This document shows positions 17,915 through 26,642 of a stretch of 64,000 nt of DNA, in pieces (the stretch's first letter is position 1; each line of letters starts with the position of its first letter). Made by a program: the position numbers and the translations under genes. This stretch comes from Corynebacterium sp. (GTDB taxonomy: Bacteria; Actinomycetota; Actinomycetes; Mycobacteriales; Mycobacteriaceae). The stretch spans positions 186,001 through 250,000 of the forward strand of contig NZ_JAUNKC010000001.1 of the NCBI RefSeq assembly GCF_030532965.1, in the 5' to 3' direction. The notes beneath the pieces were generated by a model. The model was not told where the DNA came from, did not search any database, and saw nothing but the letters and a program-made list of their open reading frames with translations.

Positions 17915-19189
17915 TTACTCGGTTGTTAACGTAACCTCTACCGTTCTCGAATTATTTCCTTCAGAATCCGTAACCTCTAATGAGATTTTTTCACCAAAAT
18001 CACTGCTACGAACTGCTGCGATTAATGCGTCGGCGCTGTCGATGATCCGGCCATTCATTCCGGTTACGATCTCGCCACTCTTCAATCCTGCCTGATCTCC
18101 TGGGCCATCGGGCGAAACCTCGACGATTTCGGCACCGTGAACCCGAGCATTCTGCGACAACTGAATACCGATCATTGGTTGCGTGGCTTTCCCGTGCTCA
18201 ATGAGTTGTTGAGCCACTCGGCGGGCAAAATTCGCGGGAATTGCAAATCCTAACCCGATCGAACCGGCCGAATCAGGAGTCACAGAATTCGACACGATCA
18301 CCGAGTTAATGCCGATCAACGCACCGCTCATGTCCACCAGCGGGCCACCGGAATTGCCCGGGTTAATGGCTGCATCCGTTTGGATGGCGTCGATAAGCGA
18401 AGTCTCACCGGAGCTGCCGCCACCAGCCCGCACCGGCCGGTTCAGGGCAGAAACGATACCGGAGGTCACCGTTGAAGAAAGTCCTAATGGTGAGCCGATT
18501 GCCACGACCTGTTGGCCGACTGCCAAACCATCGCTATCCCCCAGGCTGATTGTGGGAAGGTCAGAAACCCCCTCAATCTTGATCACCGCAACGTCGGTCG
18601 TAACATCGCCAGCGACAAACCGCGCAGAATGCGTCGCACCGTCGCTCATGGTGACGTTAATCTCGGCGGTCTCTTGGCCCGCAAGCTCCACCACATGGTT
18701 ATTGGTAAGAACGTACCCGTCTGGCGAAATAATCGACCCGGATCCCTCGCTGGATTCCGAACGCGTAAGCACCTGGATAGATACCACGGTCGGCAACACT
18801 GCCGAGGCCACAGCTTGTACCCCACCAGCGTCTTCGGCAGCACCATTGTTACCTACCGGCTGCTTTAACGCCTCAACAACTGAATTCCGCGAATTGCCTA
18901 CCGACGATTGCTTGGAAACATAAACCCCCGTGATGGCGCCGGACCCGATAGCAGCTACCAAAGCTAAGGCTAGTGCAGGCACCAAACCAATGGTTCGGTC
19001 ACTCGTGGTTTTCGGTGAGTCATCCCCCTCAGCTTCCGGTTGCGGCGGGGTCGGGTTCACTGGTTGCTGCACGGTGTAGGGATTAGAAACCTGATTATAC
19101 GGCTGCTGGTGCCCATTCGTGGGCTGCGACCATTGCTGCGGGAATCTACGGGTTTCATCATTGCCGAAATTATGAGATTGTGTGTTCAT
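17915..19189 (-). CDS. HtrA/DegP-type serine protease with PDZ domain (PepD-like)
   Basis: A 424-aa membrane-anchored protease that degrades misfolded proteins outside the cytoplasm. Layout: Pro/Gln-rich cytoplasmic N-terminus (1-60), one helix (about 65-85, LVPALALALVAAIGSGAITG), trypsin-like domain with the complete triad (His in TNNHVVE, Asp in TTDVAVIK, Ser in NPGNSGGPL), and a C-terminal PDZ domain (about 330-424) with VSPDGPGDQAGLKSGEIVTG. It sits directly behind the two-component system, as in the MprAB-PepD module of mycobacteria, where MprA controls the protease under envelope stress; the same control is likely here. Confidence 0.93.
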   Translation of the reverse strand: MNTQSHNFGNDETRRFPQQWSQPTNGHQQPYNQVSNPYTVQQPVNPTPPQPEAEGDDSPKTTSDRTIGLVPALALALVAAIGSGAITGVYVSKQSSVGNSRNSVVEALKQPVGNNGAAEDAGGVQAVASAVLPTVVSIQVLTRSESSEGSGSIISPDGYVLTNNHVVELAGQETAEINVTMSDGATHSARFVAGDVTTDVAVIKIEGVSDLPTISLGDSDGLAVGQQVVAIGSPLGLSSTVTSGIVSALNRPVRAGGGSSGETSLIDAIQTDAAINPGNSGGPLVDMSGALIGINSVIVSNSVTPDSAGSIGLGFAIPANFARRVAQQLIEHGKATQPMIGIQLSQNARVHGAEIVEVSPDGPGDQAGLKSGEIVTGMNGRIIDSADALIAAVRSSDFGEKISLEVTDSEGNNSRTVEVTLTTE

Positions 19190-19283
19190 AGTGAGTCAGT
19201 ATCCCCCTAATGTATTGAGCCAGACTGGCACCCGGTTGGAGAAACCGTGTGAAAGCCTGACAGGAAGCTGTGAATAAGACGAT

Positions 19284-19317
19284 ATTCCCTCACCCATGAT
19301 GCGCAGGGTGAGGGAAT
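19284..19317 (-). terminator. Hairpin after the histidine kinase gene
   Basis: Perfect 12-bp stem ATTCCCTCACCC (19284-19295) with its complement (19306-19317), 10-nt loop, directly downstream of the kinase stop codon on the minus strand. There is no T-run, so it may only attenuate read-through into the protease gene. Confidence 0.55.
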
Positions 19318-19320
19318 TGA

Positions 19321-20868
19321 CTAACTCTCAATCGAGTCGTGTGCGTTACGGAACATTGTAGCGCGGCCTTGTTTCGGCCGAGACTCATGAGCATTAGCAA
19401 TGAACTGATCCTTGCTTGGCTTCTTAGGAGCACGCGCCAAGTCCTCCGGGTGCTCGTAACCCGGCATTATCAACCGGAACATCGCGCCACCGTCGTCTGA
19501 TTCTTCGGCCGTAATCGTTCCACCGTGGCGTTCCACCACCTGATGCACGATGGCCAAGCCGAGACCAGAACCAGGCATACTGCGCGCTTGGATGCTTCGA
19601 TAGAAGCGCTCGAAAACCTTCTCGCGGTCTTCTACCGGAATGCCAGGCCCCGAGTCAGACACCGTGATTTGGACTTTGTCCTCGCTAATACGCTGCATAT
19701 CGATGCGCACCACGCCGTCTGCTGGTGACCATTTCGCCGCGTTATCCATGAGATTGAGAATCGCACGTCCTAATGAGTGGCTATCGCCCCACATGTACCA
19801 CGGCATGGTATTTAATCGGAATTCCACATCCGGCCGTCGCCTGCGCACACGCTCCAAAGCGGTTTGGGCGACTTCGGCAAGATCGGTTTCTTCCAATTCC
19901 CGTTCCGGCGCGTCTTCGCGCGCGAGGTCGACCAAGTCACCAATGAGCGTCGAAAGTTCCTCCATTTGCGCCATGACGTCATGCTCTAATGCTTTCTTTT
20001 CCGCATCGGAGATCTGTGGCGCGCCTGGTTTTTGCATCAACATCAGCAATTCGATATTGGTGCGCATGGAGGTCAACGGGGTTTTCAATTCATGGCCCGC
20101 ATCGGCCACCAATTGCGCTTGGCGTTGCCGGGATTGGTCGAGTGCCGCCAACATCTGGTTAAAACTAACCGTCAACAATGCCAATTCGTCGTTGCCCACC
20201 ACCGGGATCGGAGTGAGCTTTTGGGTTTTGGTCACTTGATCCACCGCGGACTGCAGCCGCACTAGCGGGCGCAAACCTGCGGACGCTACCACGATGCCGG
20301 TCATGATGGATAGCAAAATACCCAAACCGCCAAAGGTCAACAGCGCTAATCCGAGTGTGATAATCAGGCCTTGAGTATCCGTCATATCCCGCGACAGGAT
20401 GACCGTCGCACCTGCGTCATTGGTAGCACGGAAAACTCGATCCCCATTGACGGTAGCAACAGCTGTTTTCTCCCCTTTGGGCAGCGCCAGCAGCGGCAAG
20501 TCGTCACCAGCGGTGAAGTTCCAACCTGGCAGTCGAATCGAGATGCGGGTATCGGCATTATAGGCCCGGAAGTAATCCACTTCGCTTTTTACGTTATTGA
20601 AAAAGCTTGGGTCGACTGTTTGGGAAAGCAACGCGTTTGCCTTGGCTTGGAGGTCCTTATCCACGCTATTGGTCAGGGTTACTGATACAGACCAATATGC
20701 AAGAACCGTCATTACGCCAACGGCGATAGCCACCATGCTCGCAGTGAGCATGGCGACGCGCCACCGAAGCGATGCCTGTTTTCCCCACCCGTCGTAGGTG
20801 TCACCAGCAAAAGCCCCCCAGTCGAGCGCATTTGGCTCAACTTCGGGGGACGGTTTCCTCAATATCAC
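19321..20868 (-). CDS. mprB: Sensor histidine kinase (MprB-like)
   Basis: A 515-aa inner-membrane kinase. Two membrane helices (about residues 38-60 and 172-195) flank a ~110-residue extracellular sensor. A HAMP domain (about 195-250) follows, then the HisKA dimerisation helix with the phospho-accepting His in [13 protein letters not shown], and a HATPase with N ([12 protein letters not shown]), G1 ([11 protein letters not shown]) and G2 (GSGLGLAIV) boxes. Start is GTG, overlapping the response-regulator stop by 4 bp, so the pair is translationally coupled. The following HtrA gene supports an envelope-stress role by analogy with mycobacterial MprAB. The C-terminal ~40 residues after the ATPase domain are basic and of unknown role. 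Confidence 0.92.
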   Translation of the reverse strand: MILRKPSPEVEPNALDWGAFAGDTYDGWGKQASLRWRVAMLTASMVAIAVGVMTVLAYWSVSVTLTNSVDKDLQAKANALLSQTVDPSFFNNVKSEVDYFRAYNADTRISIRLPGWNFTAGDDLPLLALPKGEKTAVATVNGDRVFRATNDAGATVILSRDMTDTQGLIITLGLALLTFGGLGILLSIMTGIVVASAGLRPLVRLQSAVDQVTKTQKLTPIPVVGNDELALLTVSFNQMLAALDQSRQRQAQLVADAGHELKTPLTSMRTNIELLMLMQKPGAPQISDAEKKALEHDVMAQMEELSTLIGDLVDLAREDAPERELEETDLAEVAQTALERVRRRRPDVEFRLNTMPWYMWGDSHSLGRAILNLMDNAAKWSPADGVVRIDMQRISEDKVQITVSDSGPGIPVEDREKVFERFYRSIQARSMPGSGLGLAIVHQVVERHGGTITAEESDDGGAMFRLIMPGYEHPEDLARAPKKPSKDQFIANAHESRPKQGRATMFRNAHDSIES

Positions 20869-21557
20869 GGAGCAGTATCTCGCAGCACGTAACCTACACC
20901 GCGAACCGTGTGGATCAAACGAGGTTCACCCTCTTGCTCCGTCTTACGACGCAGATAGCCGATATACACTTCCAGAGCGTTACCCGAGGTTGGGAAATCG
21001 TAGCCCCACACCTCTTCTAGGATTGTGGAACGGCTCAGCACTCGGCGTGGGTTGGTCATCAGCAACTGCAGCAACGCAAACTCGGTGCGAGTGAGCGAGA
21101 TGGTGCGGTTACCACGAACCACGTCGCGAGTTTCCGGATTGAGCTTGAGATCCTCAAAGGTGATCTCGGTTTGGTTGGTAGCCCCTACGGCCTCGGCAGC
21201 TGCCCGGCGTAGCAGGGACCGCACCCGCGCTAGGAGTTCTTCCAATGCGAATGGTTTCGGGAGGTAATCGTCCGCACCTGCATCCAAGCCAGCAACCCGA
21301 TCGCTCACCCCATCGCGAGCGGTAAGAACCAAGATCGGGCGGTCATCGCCGTGGCTGCGCAAGTGGCGGCACACCTCAAGGCCATCCATCTTAGGCATCA
21401 TCACGTCGAGAATAACCAAATCTGGTTGTTCCTTCTCGATCACTTCCAGGGCCTGTTCACCATCCTCGGCGGTAACGATTTCGTAGCCATTAAAGGACAG
21501 GGAGCGGCGCAGCGAATCGCGTACGGCCTGCTCATCATCTACTACAACGATTTTCAT
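20865..21557 (-). CDS. mprA: OmpR-family response regulator (MprA-like)
   Basis: A 230-aa two-domain regulator. The receiver domain has the acidic pocket (VVVDDEQ), phospho-acceptor Asp in [13 protein letters not shown] (about residue 51), Thr in LVLTARDG and Lys in [10 protein letters not shown]. The C-terminal winged helix (about 130-228) ends with [13 protein letters not shown] and [13 protein letters not shown]. First gene of the RR-HK pair. The upstream 260 bp separating it from rpmF is AT-rich and contains a small CGGCG/CGCCG hairpin near 21664, so its promoter lies there. Confidence 0.95.
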   Translation of the reverse strand: MKIVVVDDEQAVRDSLRRSLSFNGYEIVTAEDGEQALEVIEKEQPDLVILDVMMPKMDGLEVCRHLRSHGDDRPILVLTARDGVSDRVAGLDAGADDYLPKPFALEELLARVRSLLRRAAAEAVGATNQTEITFEDLKLNPETRDVVRGNRTISLTRTEFALLQLLMTNPRRVLSRSTILEEVWGYDFPTSGNALEVYIGYLRRKTEQEGEPRLIHTVRGVGYVLRDTAP

Positions 21558-21763
21558 CTTCCCAAGTATGCCCCATCTGCTCTATTTGAGCGGAAAGCGA
21601 ATGTTTGTTTACAAAAGCAACCAAACATAATTGATAAGGTAACAACCAAATTATATATAAAAAACGGCGTTATTCGCCGAAAACCAATAAAAATAAACCG
21701 CGTTTACCATAAGAAATTGCTGTATTTTGGCCGGTCATTCACTTATATATAAAAAATACAAAA

Positions 21764-21795
21764 TGGCAGACACTCTATACATTAGGTGTCTGCCA
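21764..21795 (-). terminator. rpmF terminator
   Basis: Perfect 10-bp stem TGGCAGACAC / GTGTCTGCCA (21764-21773 and 21786-21795), 12-nt loop, followed on the minus strand by a T-rich tract. It lies 27 nt after the rpmF stop codon. Confidence 0.8.
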
Positions 21796-21821
21796 TTGCA
21801 TACAATTATTAAGCGGTGTTC

Positions 21822-21995
21822 TTAGAACTGCTCAACCTCGACCAGTCCGAGCTGAGCCGCCTTGACCAGACGACGCGGGATGCGTACGACCTGACCGTCG
21901 ATGGTCACCTCTTGAAGGGCGACATTGTCAGCCTTCCACTGGGAACGACGGGAGCGTGTGTTAGCACGCGACATACGACGCTTTGGAACTGCCAT
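21822..21995 (-). CDS. rpmF: 50S ribosomal protein L32
   Basis: A 57-aa basic protein beginning [20 protein letters not shown], the L32 signature. The zinc-binding CxxC pairs of classical L32 are missing (no Cys at all), so this is a zinc-independent form. It follows rpmE2 by 22 bp on the same strand; a strong hairpin terminator ends the pair. A GGAGG lies about 10 nt upstream of the ATG. Confidence 0.95.
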   Translation of the reverse strand: MAVPKRRMSRANTRSRRSQWKADNVALQEVTIDGQVVRIPRRLVKAAQLGLVEVEQF

Positions 21996-22017
21996 TGTTT
22001 ATTTCCCTCCTTATTAC

Positions 22018-22284
22018 TTAAGACTTCTTTTGGCGGCGAGCCATGCCACCAAATCGACGCTGGAACTTCTCGACACGACCTGCGGTGTCCATCACGCGCT
22101 GTGCACCGGTCCAGAATGGGTGCGATTCGCTGGTAACGTCAACCACGATGAGTGGGTATTCGTTGCCATCTTCCCATTGAACGGTACGGGCGCTGGTTGC
22201 GGTGGAACGGGTCAGGAACTGAAAACCAGTACCTGCGTCCTGGAACACAACCGGATGGTAATCCGGGTGGATATCCTTCTTCAT
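22018..22284 (-). CDS. rpmE2: 50S ribosomal protein L31 type B
   Basis: An 88-aa L31 of type [17 protein letters not shown] start, [21 protein letters not shown] near the end, and no cysteines, so no zinc ribbon. Type B L31 usually replaces the zinc form when zinc is scarce. It is divergent from the L28-L33-S14-S18 set, which are also cysteine-free or lack CxxC. The palindrome at 22324-22341, 40 nt upstream of the start, is a candidate operator. Confidence 0.96.
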   Translation of the reverse strand: MKKDIHPDYHPVVFQDAGTGFQFLTRSTATSARTVQWEDGNEYPLIVVDVTSESHPFWTGAQRVMDTAGRVEKFQRRFGGMARRQKKS

Positions 22285-22625
22285 TTTTCTCCGATTCCCT
22301 CAGGATTGAAACTTCAGGTCGCTTCAATAATGAGTTATTGATCGTGCCTGAGTTGGGTTTCGTTTTAACATACAGTGGATATGACTCAACAGTGATGTCG
22401 AGACAACTTGATAGAGTTTAGCGTCCTTGCGGCTAAAACAGAAATTTCACCTTGGTAGGGCCGTCGAAAAGCGAATATCCGTCTCCGCCAGCCAAAAATT
22501 AGGCATATGCGCACACATTATGTAAGATCGTTTTTTGCTGTTGTCGAAATTGTTCGTTTTACGCCCCGGTCAAACTCGCATAATCGCAGGTTGAACAGTG
22601 GGCGGCTAGGAGAAAGTTTAAGTCC
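22285..22625. promoter_or_regulatory. Divergent regulatory region between rpmE2 and rpmB
   Basis: 341 bp without a gene. It holds a palindrome TCAATAA-TGAG-TTATTGA at 22324-22341 near rpmE2, a short inverted repeat TTTAGC / GCTAAA near 22418-22438, and one CGTCGAAAAGC word at 22462. The first palindrome is a candidate Fur/Zur-type operator; assignment is by resemblance only. Confidence 0.45.
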
Positions 22626-22862
22626 ATGTCGGCTATTTGCCAGGTTACGGGACGCAAGCCGGGTTACGGCAAGTCCGTCTCGCACTCGCACCGACGCACT
22701 TCCCGCCGTTGGAACCCCAACGTGCAGCGTCGTAAGTTCTACCTGCCCTCCGAGGGCCGTACCATCACTTTGAACGTATCCACCAAGGGTCTGAAGGTCA
22801 TCGACCGCGACGGCATCGAAGCTGTTGTTGCAAAGATCCGCGCCCGTGGAGAGAAGGTCTAA
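22626..22862 (+). CDS. rpmB: 50S ribosomal protein L28
   Basis: A 78-aa protein starting [20 protein letters not shown], with [16 protein letters not shown], the L28 core. It has only one Cys, so it cannot form the zinc site of the C+ form. First gene of a four-gene operon rpmB-rpmG-rpsN-rpsR with gaps of 2-16 bp. The set matches the zinc-independent ribosomal operon of mycobacteria and corynebacteria. Confidence 0.96.
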   Translation: MSAICQVTGRKPGYGKSVSHSHRRTSRRWNPNVQRRKFYLPSEGRTITLNVSTKGLKVIDRDGIEAVVAKIRARGEKV

Positions 22863-22864
22863 AG

Positions 22865-23029
22865 ATGGCACGTAATGACATTCGTCCAATCATCAAGCTG
22901 AAGTCTACGGCTGGCACCGGTTACACCTACGTCACCCGTAAGAACAAGCGCAATAATCCTGATCGCATTACCTTAAAGAAGTACGATCCGGTAGTCCGCA
23001 AGCACGTCGAATTCCGCGAGGAGCGATAA
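22865..23029 (+). CDS. rpmG: 50S ribosomal protein L33
   Basis: A 54-aa protein: [19 protein letters not shown] start, [20 protein letters not shown] middle and FREER end, the L33 signature. The CxxC pairs of zinc-binding L33 are absent. It begins 2 nt after the rpmB stop. Confidence 0.95.
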   Translation: MARNDIRPIIKLKSTAGTGYTYVTRKNKRNNPDRITLKKYDPVVRKHVEFREER

Positions 23030-23032
23030 TCT

Positions 23033-23338
23033 ATGGCTAAGAAGTCCAAGATCGCCAAGAACGAGCAGCGCAAGGAAATCGTCGCCCGCTATGCGGAGCG
23101 CCGTAACGAGCTCAAGGCAATCATCAAGAACCCAAATACCTCTGATGAGGATCGTCTGGATGCGCAGTTCGAACTGAACCGCCAGCCACGCGACGCCTCC
23201 CCAGTCCGTGTCCGTAATCGCGACGCTCACGACGGTCGTCCGCGCGGCTTCCTCCGCAAGTTCGGCGTGTCCCGTGTCCGTATGCGCGAGATGGCTCACC
23301 GCGGTGAGCTGCCTGGCGTTCGCAAGTCCAGCTGGTAA
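23033..23338 (+). CDS. rpsN: 30S ribosomal protein S14 (zinc-independent)
   Basis: A 101-aa S14 of the long, cysteine-free type: [20 protein letters not shown] at the start and [20 protein letters not shown] at the end. The short zinc-binding S14 is about 61 aa, so length and absence of CxxC both mark the C- form. It follows rpmG by 3 nt. Confidence 0.96.
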   Translation: MAKKSKIAKNEQRKEIVARYAERRNELKAIIKNPNTSDEDRLDAQFELNRQPRDASPVRVRNRDAHDGRPRGFLRKFGVSRVRMREMAHRGELPGVRKSSW

Positions 23339-23354
23339 TTTTTGGGAGTATCTA

Positions 23355-23603
23355 ATGAAACGCACTAACATGAAAAAGGTGCGGATGGAACAATCCCGCC
23401 GCCCTAAGAAGAACCCTCTCAAAGCTGCAGGCATCGAGAAGGTGGACTACAAAGACATCAATACTCTTCGTCAGTTCATTTCTGATCGCCACAAGATCCG
23501 TTCCCGCCGCGTCACCGGCCTGACCCCGCAGCAGCAGCGTCAGGTCGCAACCGCAGTGAAGAACGCACGCGAGATGGCTCTCCTGCCGTTCACCAGTCGG
23601 TAA
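23355..23603 (+). CDS. rpsR: 30S ribosomal protein S18
   Basis: An 82-aa S18 with [20 protein letters not shown] and [20 protein letters not shown], the helical core that pairs with S6, and ALLPF near the end. No Cys. ATG 23355 is chosen over upstream in-frame starts because it follows the rpsN stop by 16 bp with GGGAG upstream. Last gene of the operon, followed by an intrinsic terminator. Confidence 0.95.
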   Translation: MKRTNMKKVRMEQSRRPKKNPLKAAGIEKVDYKDINTLRQFISDRHKIRSRRVTGLTPQQQRQVATAVKNAREMALLPFTSR

Positions 23604-23654
23604 ATCCGAAACTGGGACGCAACGCTCCAGATTTTCCTGGAAGCGATAACAGCG

Positions 23655-23686
23655 CAAAACGCTCGACCTTCGGGTCGGGCGTTTTG
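23655..23686 (+). terminator. rpsR operon terminator
   Basis: A 14-bp stem closed by a TTCG tetraloop (arms 23655-23668 and 23673-23686), with a T4 run in the distal arm, 51 nt after the rpsR stop. Confidence 0.9.
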
Positions 23687-23742
23687 TCGTATCTTGAGGC
23701 CTTCCACACCGCTGCCCCGTCAACAATCCAGTGACAATAGAA

Positions 23743-23775
23743 TGTCGGGCTAGTATCTATATCACTAACCCGACA
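23743..23775 (-). terminator. Terminator of the citE-like gene
   Basis: Stem TGTCGGGCTAGT / ACTAACCCGACA (23743-23754 and 23764-23775, one mismatched position), 9-nt loop, 12 nt after the minus-strand stop codon. Confidence 0.55.
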
Positions 23776-23787
23776 GCACGACGTGCG

Positions 23788-24609
23788 CTAGTTTCCGGCC
23801 CGATCTAAAATCCGTCGCGCTTGAGCTATGAGCGGTGCGTCAATCATCTCGCCGTCGAGTTTAAAAGCCCCTGGATGATTCCTCGCTTCCGCCACTACCG
23901 CCTGCGCCCATTCAATCTGACTATCTTCCGGGCGGTAGGCAGCACGCACGGTAGCTACTTGGCTCGGGTGAATGCAAGCCGACGCCGCAAATCCGGAGCG
24001 CGCCGCGTCGACGGCTTCGGCAAACATACCCGCTTCATCCCGAAAATCGGAATGAACCGCGTCGATGGTGATCTTCCCAGCCGCAGCGGCGTGGATATGC
24101 ATGAGCGATCGGGTCAGTCGCATCGTCTCGCGATACATTCCGGAATTCGCTTCACCCCGCCCGAACCGGGAGTGAGTGCCGCCTAACCCCATCGTGAGGT
24201 CTTCCGCGCCCCAAAACAGGCCGACAACCGAGGGGTGTTCGGCGATTTTTTGAATATTGACCACCGCTTGTGGCGTTTCAATCATGGCAATGACGTCGAA
24301 CTTTTCTAAGCACTGCGGAATTTCGGTGTACACCTTCGGCACCATGACCGTGGTGTACGGTGTGCTTGCGACAAATTCGACGTCGGCTAGGAAGTGCGGA
24401 TCGGTGGGCCCGACCACCCGCACGATGGTTGCAGCTGGGTCAAGCCCACAGTTTCGAATATTTGCATAGGCGACGTCCCGATCGACATCGCCTGCCCCGT
24501 CTTCCAAATCGAGGATCACCATGTCCGCAGCTGCGGCGGCTTTCGGGATGATCTCAGATCTTCCAGCTGGTGCGAATAGAATGGCGGGACCTGGAATGTG
24601 CAGTGTCAT
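23788..24609 (-). CDS. citE: HpcH/HpaI aldolase family, citrate-lyase beta-like (CitE)
   Basis: A 273-aa TIM-barrel lyase related to citrate lyase beta subunit, malyl-CoA and citramalyl-CoA lyases. Seen: FAPAGRSEIIPKAAAAADMVILDLEDG (an early metal and CoA region, broken here across residues 12-38), VMVPKVYTE, VIAMIETPQAVVNIQKIA with the metal-binding Glu, GLFWGAEDLTMGLGG with the second acidic ligand, and CIHPSQV. The lyase alpha and gamma subunits are absent, so it is not a citrate lyase complex; stand-alone CitE-like proteins in actinobacteria probably act on citramalyl- or malyl-CoA. Substrate here is not known. Confidence 0.85.
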   Translation of the reverse strand: MTLHIPGPAILFAPAGRSEIIPKAAAAADMVILDLEDGAGDVDRDVAYANIRNCGLDPAATIVRVVGPTDPHFLADVEFVASTPYTTVMVPKVYTEIPQCLEKFDVIAMIETPQAVVNIQKIAEHPSVVGLFWGAEDLTMGLGGTHSRFGRGEANSGMYRETMRLTRSLMHIHAAAAGKITIDAVHSDFRDEAGMFAEAVDAARSGFAASACIHPSQVATVRAAYRPEDSQIEWAQAVVAEARNHPGAFKLDGEMIDAPLIAQARRILDRAGN

Positions 24610-24629
24610 AGTTTCTTATAGTAGCCGGG

Positions 24630-25319
24630 CTACACGATGTAGACCATGGCGTTATACCCGCCGTTGCAGGCAACGAATTGTCCGTGATCGAGGCAGGTCA
24701 TTTCGTAGCGGTAGTTCGTCTCAGGCGATACGGCCATGAAGGTTACGCTGCCGTCATCGAATTGATCCAGGTGCACCAGGAAGGTGTTGTAGACGCTTTG
24801 GGCAAACCCGTCACTGGTTGAATCGTTTCCGGCATAGTATCGGCTGTGTTTCCACGAATCGAGATAAACCTGTATCGGTTTTTTCTCAACCATGCGCGCG
24901 GTTGGCGGTAAGAAATCCGGGACCTCTGCTGGCGGCGGTTTATTAGGGTCGAATGCTCCGTCTCCCCCACCGCCCGACTGGTTCCCTTGCTTGGTGTCGT
25001 CGCCAGTTTGATTACCTTGCCCGGGATTATTCGGACCGGGCGGGTTATTCCCAGTATGTCCCGGGGTCGCGGTGGGTGGTTGTGTAATCTGCTGCCCGTG
25101 GTTTACCGGTGGGGCGACGGGGTGTGCCGCGTTATTGCTTTTCGACGCGACGGCGCTGGCTGATGGTGGTGCATCGCTTCCGGCATTAACGTTGTCGGCT
25201 TCGCTGCCTTTGAACACATACAACAACGCTAGGACAAGCACGATTGCGCTTAGGCTCACGACGGCGGCGATCAGTGCGGCGGTTCGGTTTTTGGAATCGG
25301 ACTCATATGGCTGTGACAT
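24630..25319 (-). CDS. Membrane-anchored hypothetical protein with Gly/Pro/Asn-rich stalk
   Basis: A 229-aa protein I do not recognise. A short cytoplasmic start (MSQPYESDSKNR) is followed by one helix (about residues 13-35, TAALIAAVVSLSAIVLVLAL), then a low-complexity stalk rich in Pro, Gly, Asn and Gln (about 55-125), then a compact C-terminal domain (about 130-229) with LDSWKHSRYYAGN and two Cys that may form a disulfide. This is the plan of an exported domain on a flexible linker. ATG 25319 is chosen since AGGAGG lies about 8 nt upstream; the longer frame starting at 25430 has no such site. It lies 20 bp upstream of citE on the same strand, so cotranscription is possible. Confidence 0.7.
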   Translation of the reverse strand: MSQPYESDSKNRTAALIAAVVSLSAIVLVLALLYVFKGSEADNVNAGSDAPPSASAVASKSNNAAHPVAPPVNHGQQITQPPTATPGHTGNNPPGPNNPGQGNQTGDDTKQGNQSGGGGDGAFDPNKPPPAEVPDFLPPTARMVEKKPIQVYLDSWKHSRYYAGNDSTSDGFAQSVYNTFLVHLDQFDDGSVTFMAVSPETNYRYEMTCLDHGQFVACNGGYNAMVYIV

Positions 25320-25430
25320 CGGAATGTCCTCCTTTCTGTAGCTTCGGTGGAATATATCTCTTACCTGTATTATCGCGGTTTTTGTGGTGTGTATTACTTC
25401 CGATGACAGTGACAAGCTATTGAGGTTCAA

Positions 25431-25464
25431 GTATTATTAGTTATACAAGTTATACTAGTAATAC
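25431..25464 (+). promoter_or_regulatory. Palindromic operator candidate upstream of abrB
   Basis: Outer arms GTATTATTAGT (25431-25441) and ACTAGTAATAC (25454-25464) form an 11-bp palindrome with one mismatch. Inside it, three 8-bp units (AGTTATAC, AGTTATAC, AGTAATAC) repeat every 9 bp from 25439. It ends 13 nt before the AbrB start, so a bound protein would block transcription or translation. Confidence 0.55.
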
Positions 25465-25477
25465 GGAGGGCGGAGAG

Positions 25478-25693
25478 ATGATCCCACCACAAGAACAGCC
25501 ACCAGCGGGAAAATTCGCAGCCACACTCACCATCGGCACCAAAGGGCAAATCGTCATCCCCCAAGGAGCGCGCGAACTTTTCGGATATAAACCAGGCGAC
25601 AAAGTCCTCCTCCTTGCCGATCAAGAACGCGGAATAGTCATCCTGCCCGCCTCCGCCATTGATTCTTTCCTGCCCAACGTCCCCATCCCTTAA
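25478..25693 (+). CDS. AbrB/MazE/SpoVT-type DNA-binding regulator
   Basis: A 71-aa protein with a single swapped-hairpin AbrB domain: ATLTIGTKGQIVIPQGAREL (residues about 15-34), FGYKPGDKVLLLAD and the GIVILPASAI end. AbrB proteins bind AT-rich palindromes as dimers or tetramers. First gene of an operon with an ABC exporter (gaps 23 and 2 bp) and preceded by the palindrome at 25431-25464, so it probably represses its own operon. MazE antitoxins share the fold but no toxin gene is adjacent. RBS GGAGGGCGGAGAG precedes the ATG. Confidence 0.85.
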   Translation: MIPPQEQPPAGKFAATLTIGTKGQIVIPQGARELFGYKPGDKVLLLADQERGIVILPASAIDSFLPNVPIP

Positions 25694-25716
25694 GCAGTAG
25701 TGAAGGAGCAAAAATC

Positions 25717-26640
25717 ATGACCGCAATATCGTGCACCAACCTCAGCCGAAAGTTTAAAGATCTACGTGCGGTAGACGACGTCACTTTAACCGTCGAAAAG
25801 CATCAAATTTTCGGGCTCCTTGGCCCGAACGGCTGCGGGAAAACAACCTTGTTAAACCAGATTCAAGGGTTAGACACCCCCACCGCAGGCAGCGTCTCGG
25901 TATTGGGTCTAGATCCACGAAACCAACGCGAAGAACTCATGCCGCGGATTGGCACCCAACTACAGGAAGCCGCAGTCATCCCCCGACTGAAGGTGCGTGA
26001 AGCATTAAGCACCTACGCCTCGTTCTACAGCGAAGCAACAACGGACCCTTCGGAATTGTTAGCTGCGGTGGGCTTGGCGGGAACTGAAAACCGACGCGTC
26101 GATAAGCTATCCGGCGGCCAACGGCAACGGGTCTTTATTGCCCTTGCCCTCATCCACAACCCCGAATTGCTATTTTTCGACGAGCTCACCTCCGCATTGG
26201 ACCCACAGTCGCGGCTGACCATCTGGGAGATCCTGCGCAACCTCAAGGCTGAGGGTCGAACCATTATGCTCACCACCCACTCCATGGCCGAGGCGGAAGC
26301 GCTATGCGACCGGGTGGCAATCATGGAAGCAGGGAAAATCATCGCCGAAGATACCCCTCAGGCGCTGATAGCGGCCCACACTGGCGGCTCCGCACTACGG
26401 CTAGAGGTCTCAGCCCCACCACAAATCGAATTACTCTCCGCAATCCCTGGACTGCGTCGCATTGAATGCACCGACAACGTGGTCACCGCAACCGGCACTG
26501 CGGACTTTGCGCCAGCAGTCATCACAGCACTGGCGGAACAAAACATCACAGCAACAAACATGACGTTTACCGAGGCCACCTTGGAAGATGTTTTCCTTGG
26601 CCTCACTGGACGTCCTCTAACCCCACGGAAGGAGCAGTAA
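25717..26640 (+). CDS. ABC transporter ATP-binding protein
   Basis: A 307-aa ATPase of the drug/antibiotic exporter type (CcmA/DrrA-like). Walker A LLGPNGCGKTTLL (about residue 33-45), signature LSGGQRQRVFIALAL (about 133-147), Walker B ELLFFDELTSALD (note Asp-Glu-Leu in place of the more common Asp-Glu-Pro), switch His in MLTTHSM. A C-terminal extension of ~80 residues (about 225-307), as in DrrA-like exporters, follows. One CGTCGAAAAGC word lies at 25791. It is cotranscribed with the AbrB regulator and the permease. Substrate unknown. Confidence 0.92.
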   Translation: MTAISCTNLSRKFKDLRAVDDVTLTVEKHQIFGLLGPNGCGKTTLLNQIQGLDTPTAGSVSVLGLDPRNQREELMPRIGTQLQEAAVIPRLKVREALSTYASFYSEATTDPSELLAAVGLAGTENRRVDKLSGGQRQRVFIALALIHNPELLFFDELTSALDPQSRLTIWEILRNLKAEGRTIMLTTHSMAEAEALCDRVAIMEAGKIIAEDTPQALIAAHTGGSALRLEVSAPPQIELLSAIPGLRRIECTDNVVTATGTADFAPAVITALAEQNITATNMTFTEATLEDVFLGLTGRPLTPRKEQ

Positions 26641-26642
26641 CA

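Noticed and set aside
25431..25693. A MazEF-type toxin-antitoxin system based on the AbrB/MazE-like protein
   Set aside because: The next gene is an ABC ATPase 23 bp downstream; no PemK/MazF toxin gene is present.
25427..25711. A 94-codon minus-strand frame over the AbrB gene
   Set aside because: It is antisense to a gene with a clear AbrB domain and RBS, and its translation shows no domain.
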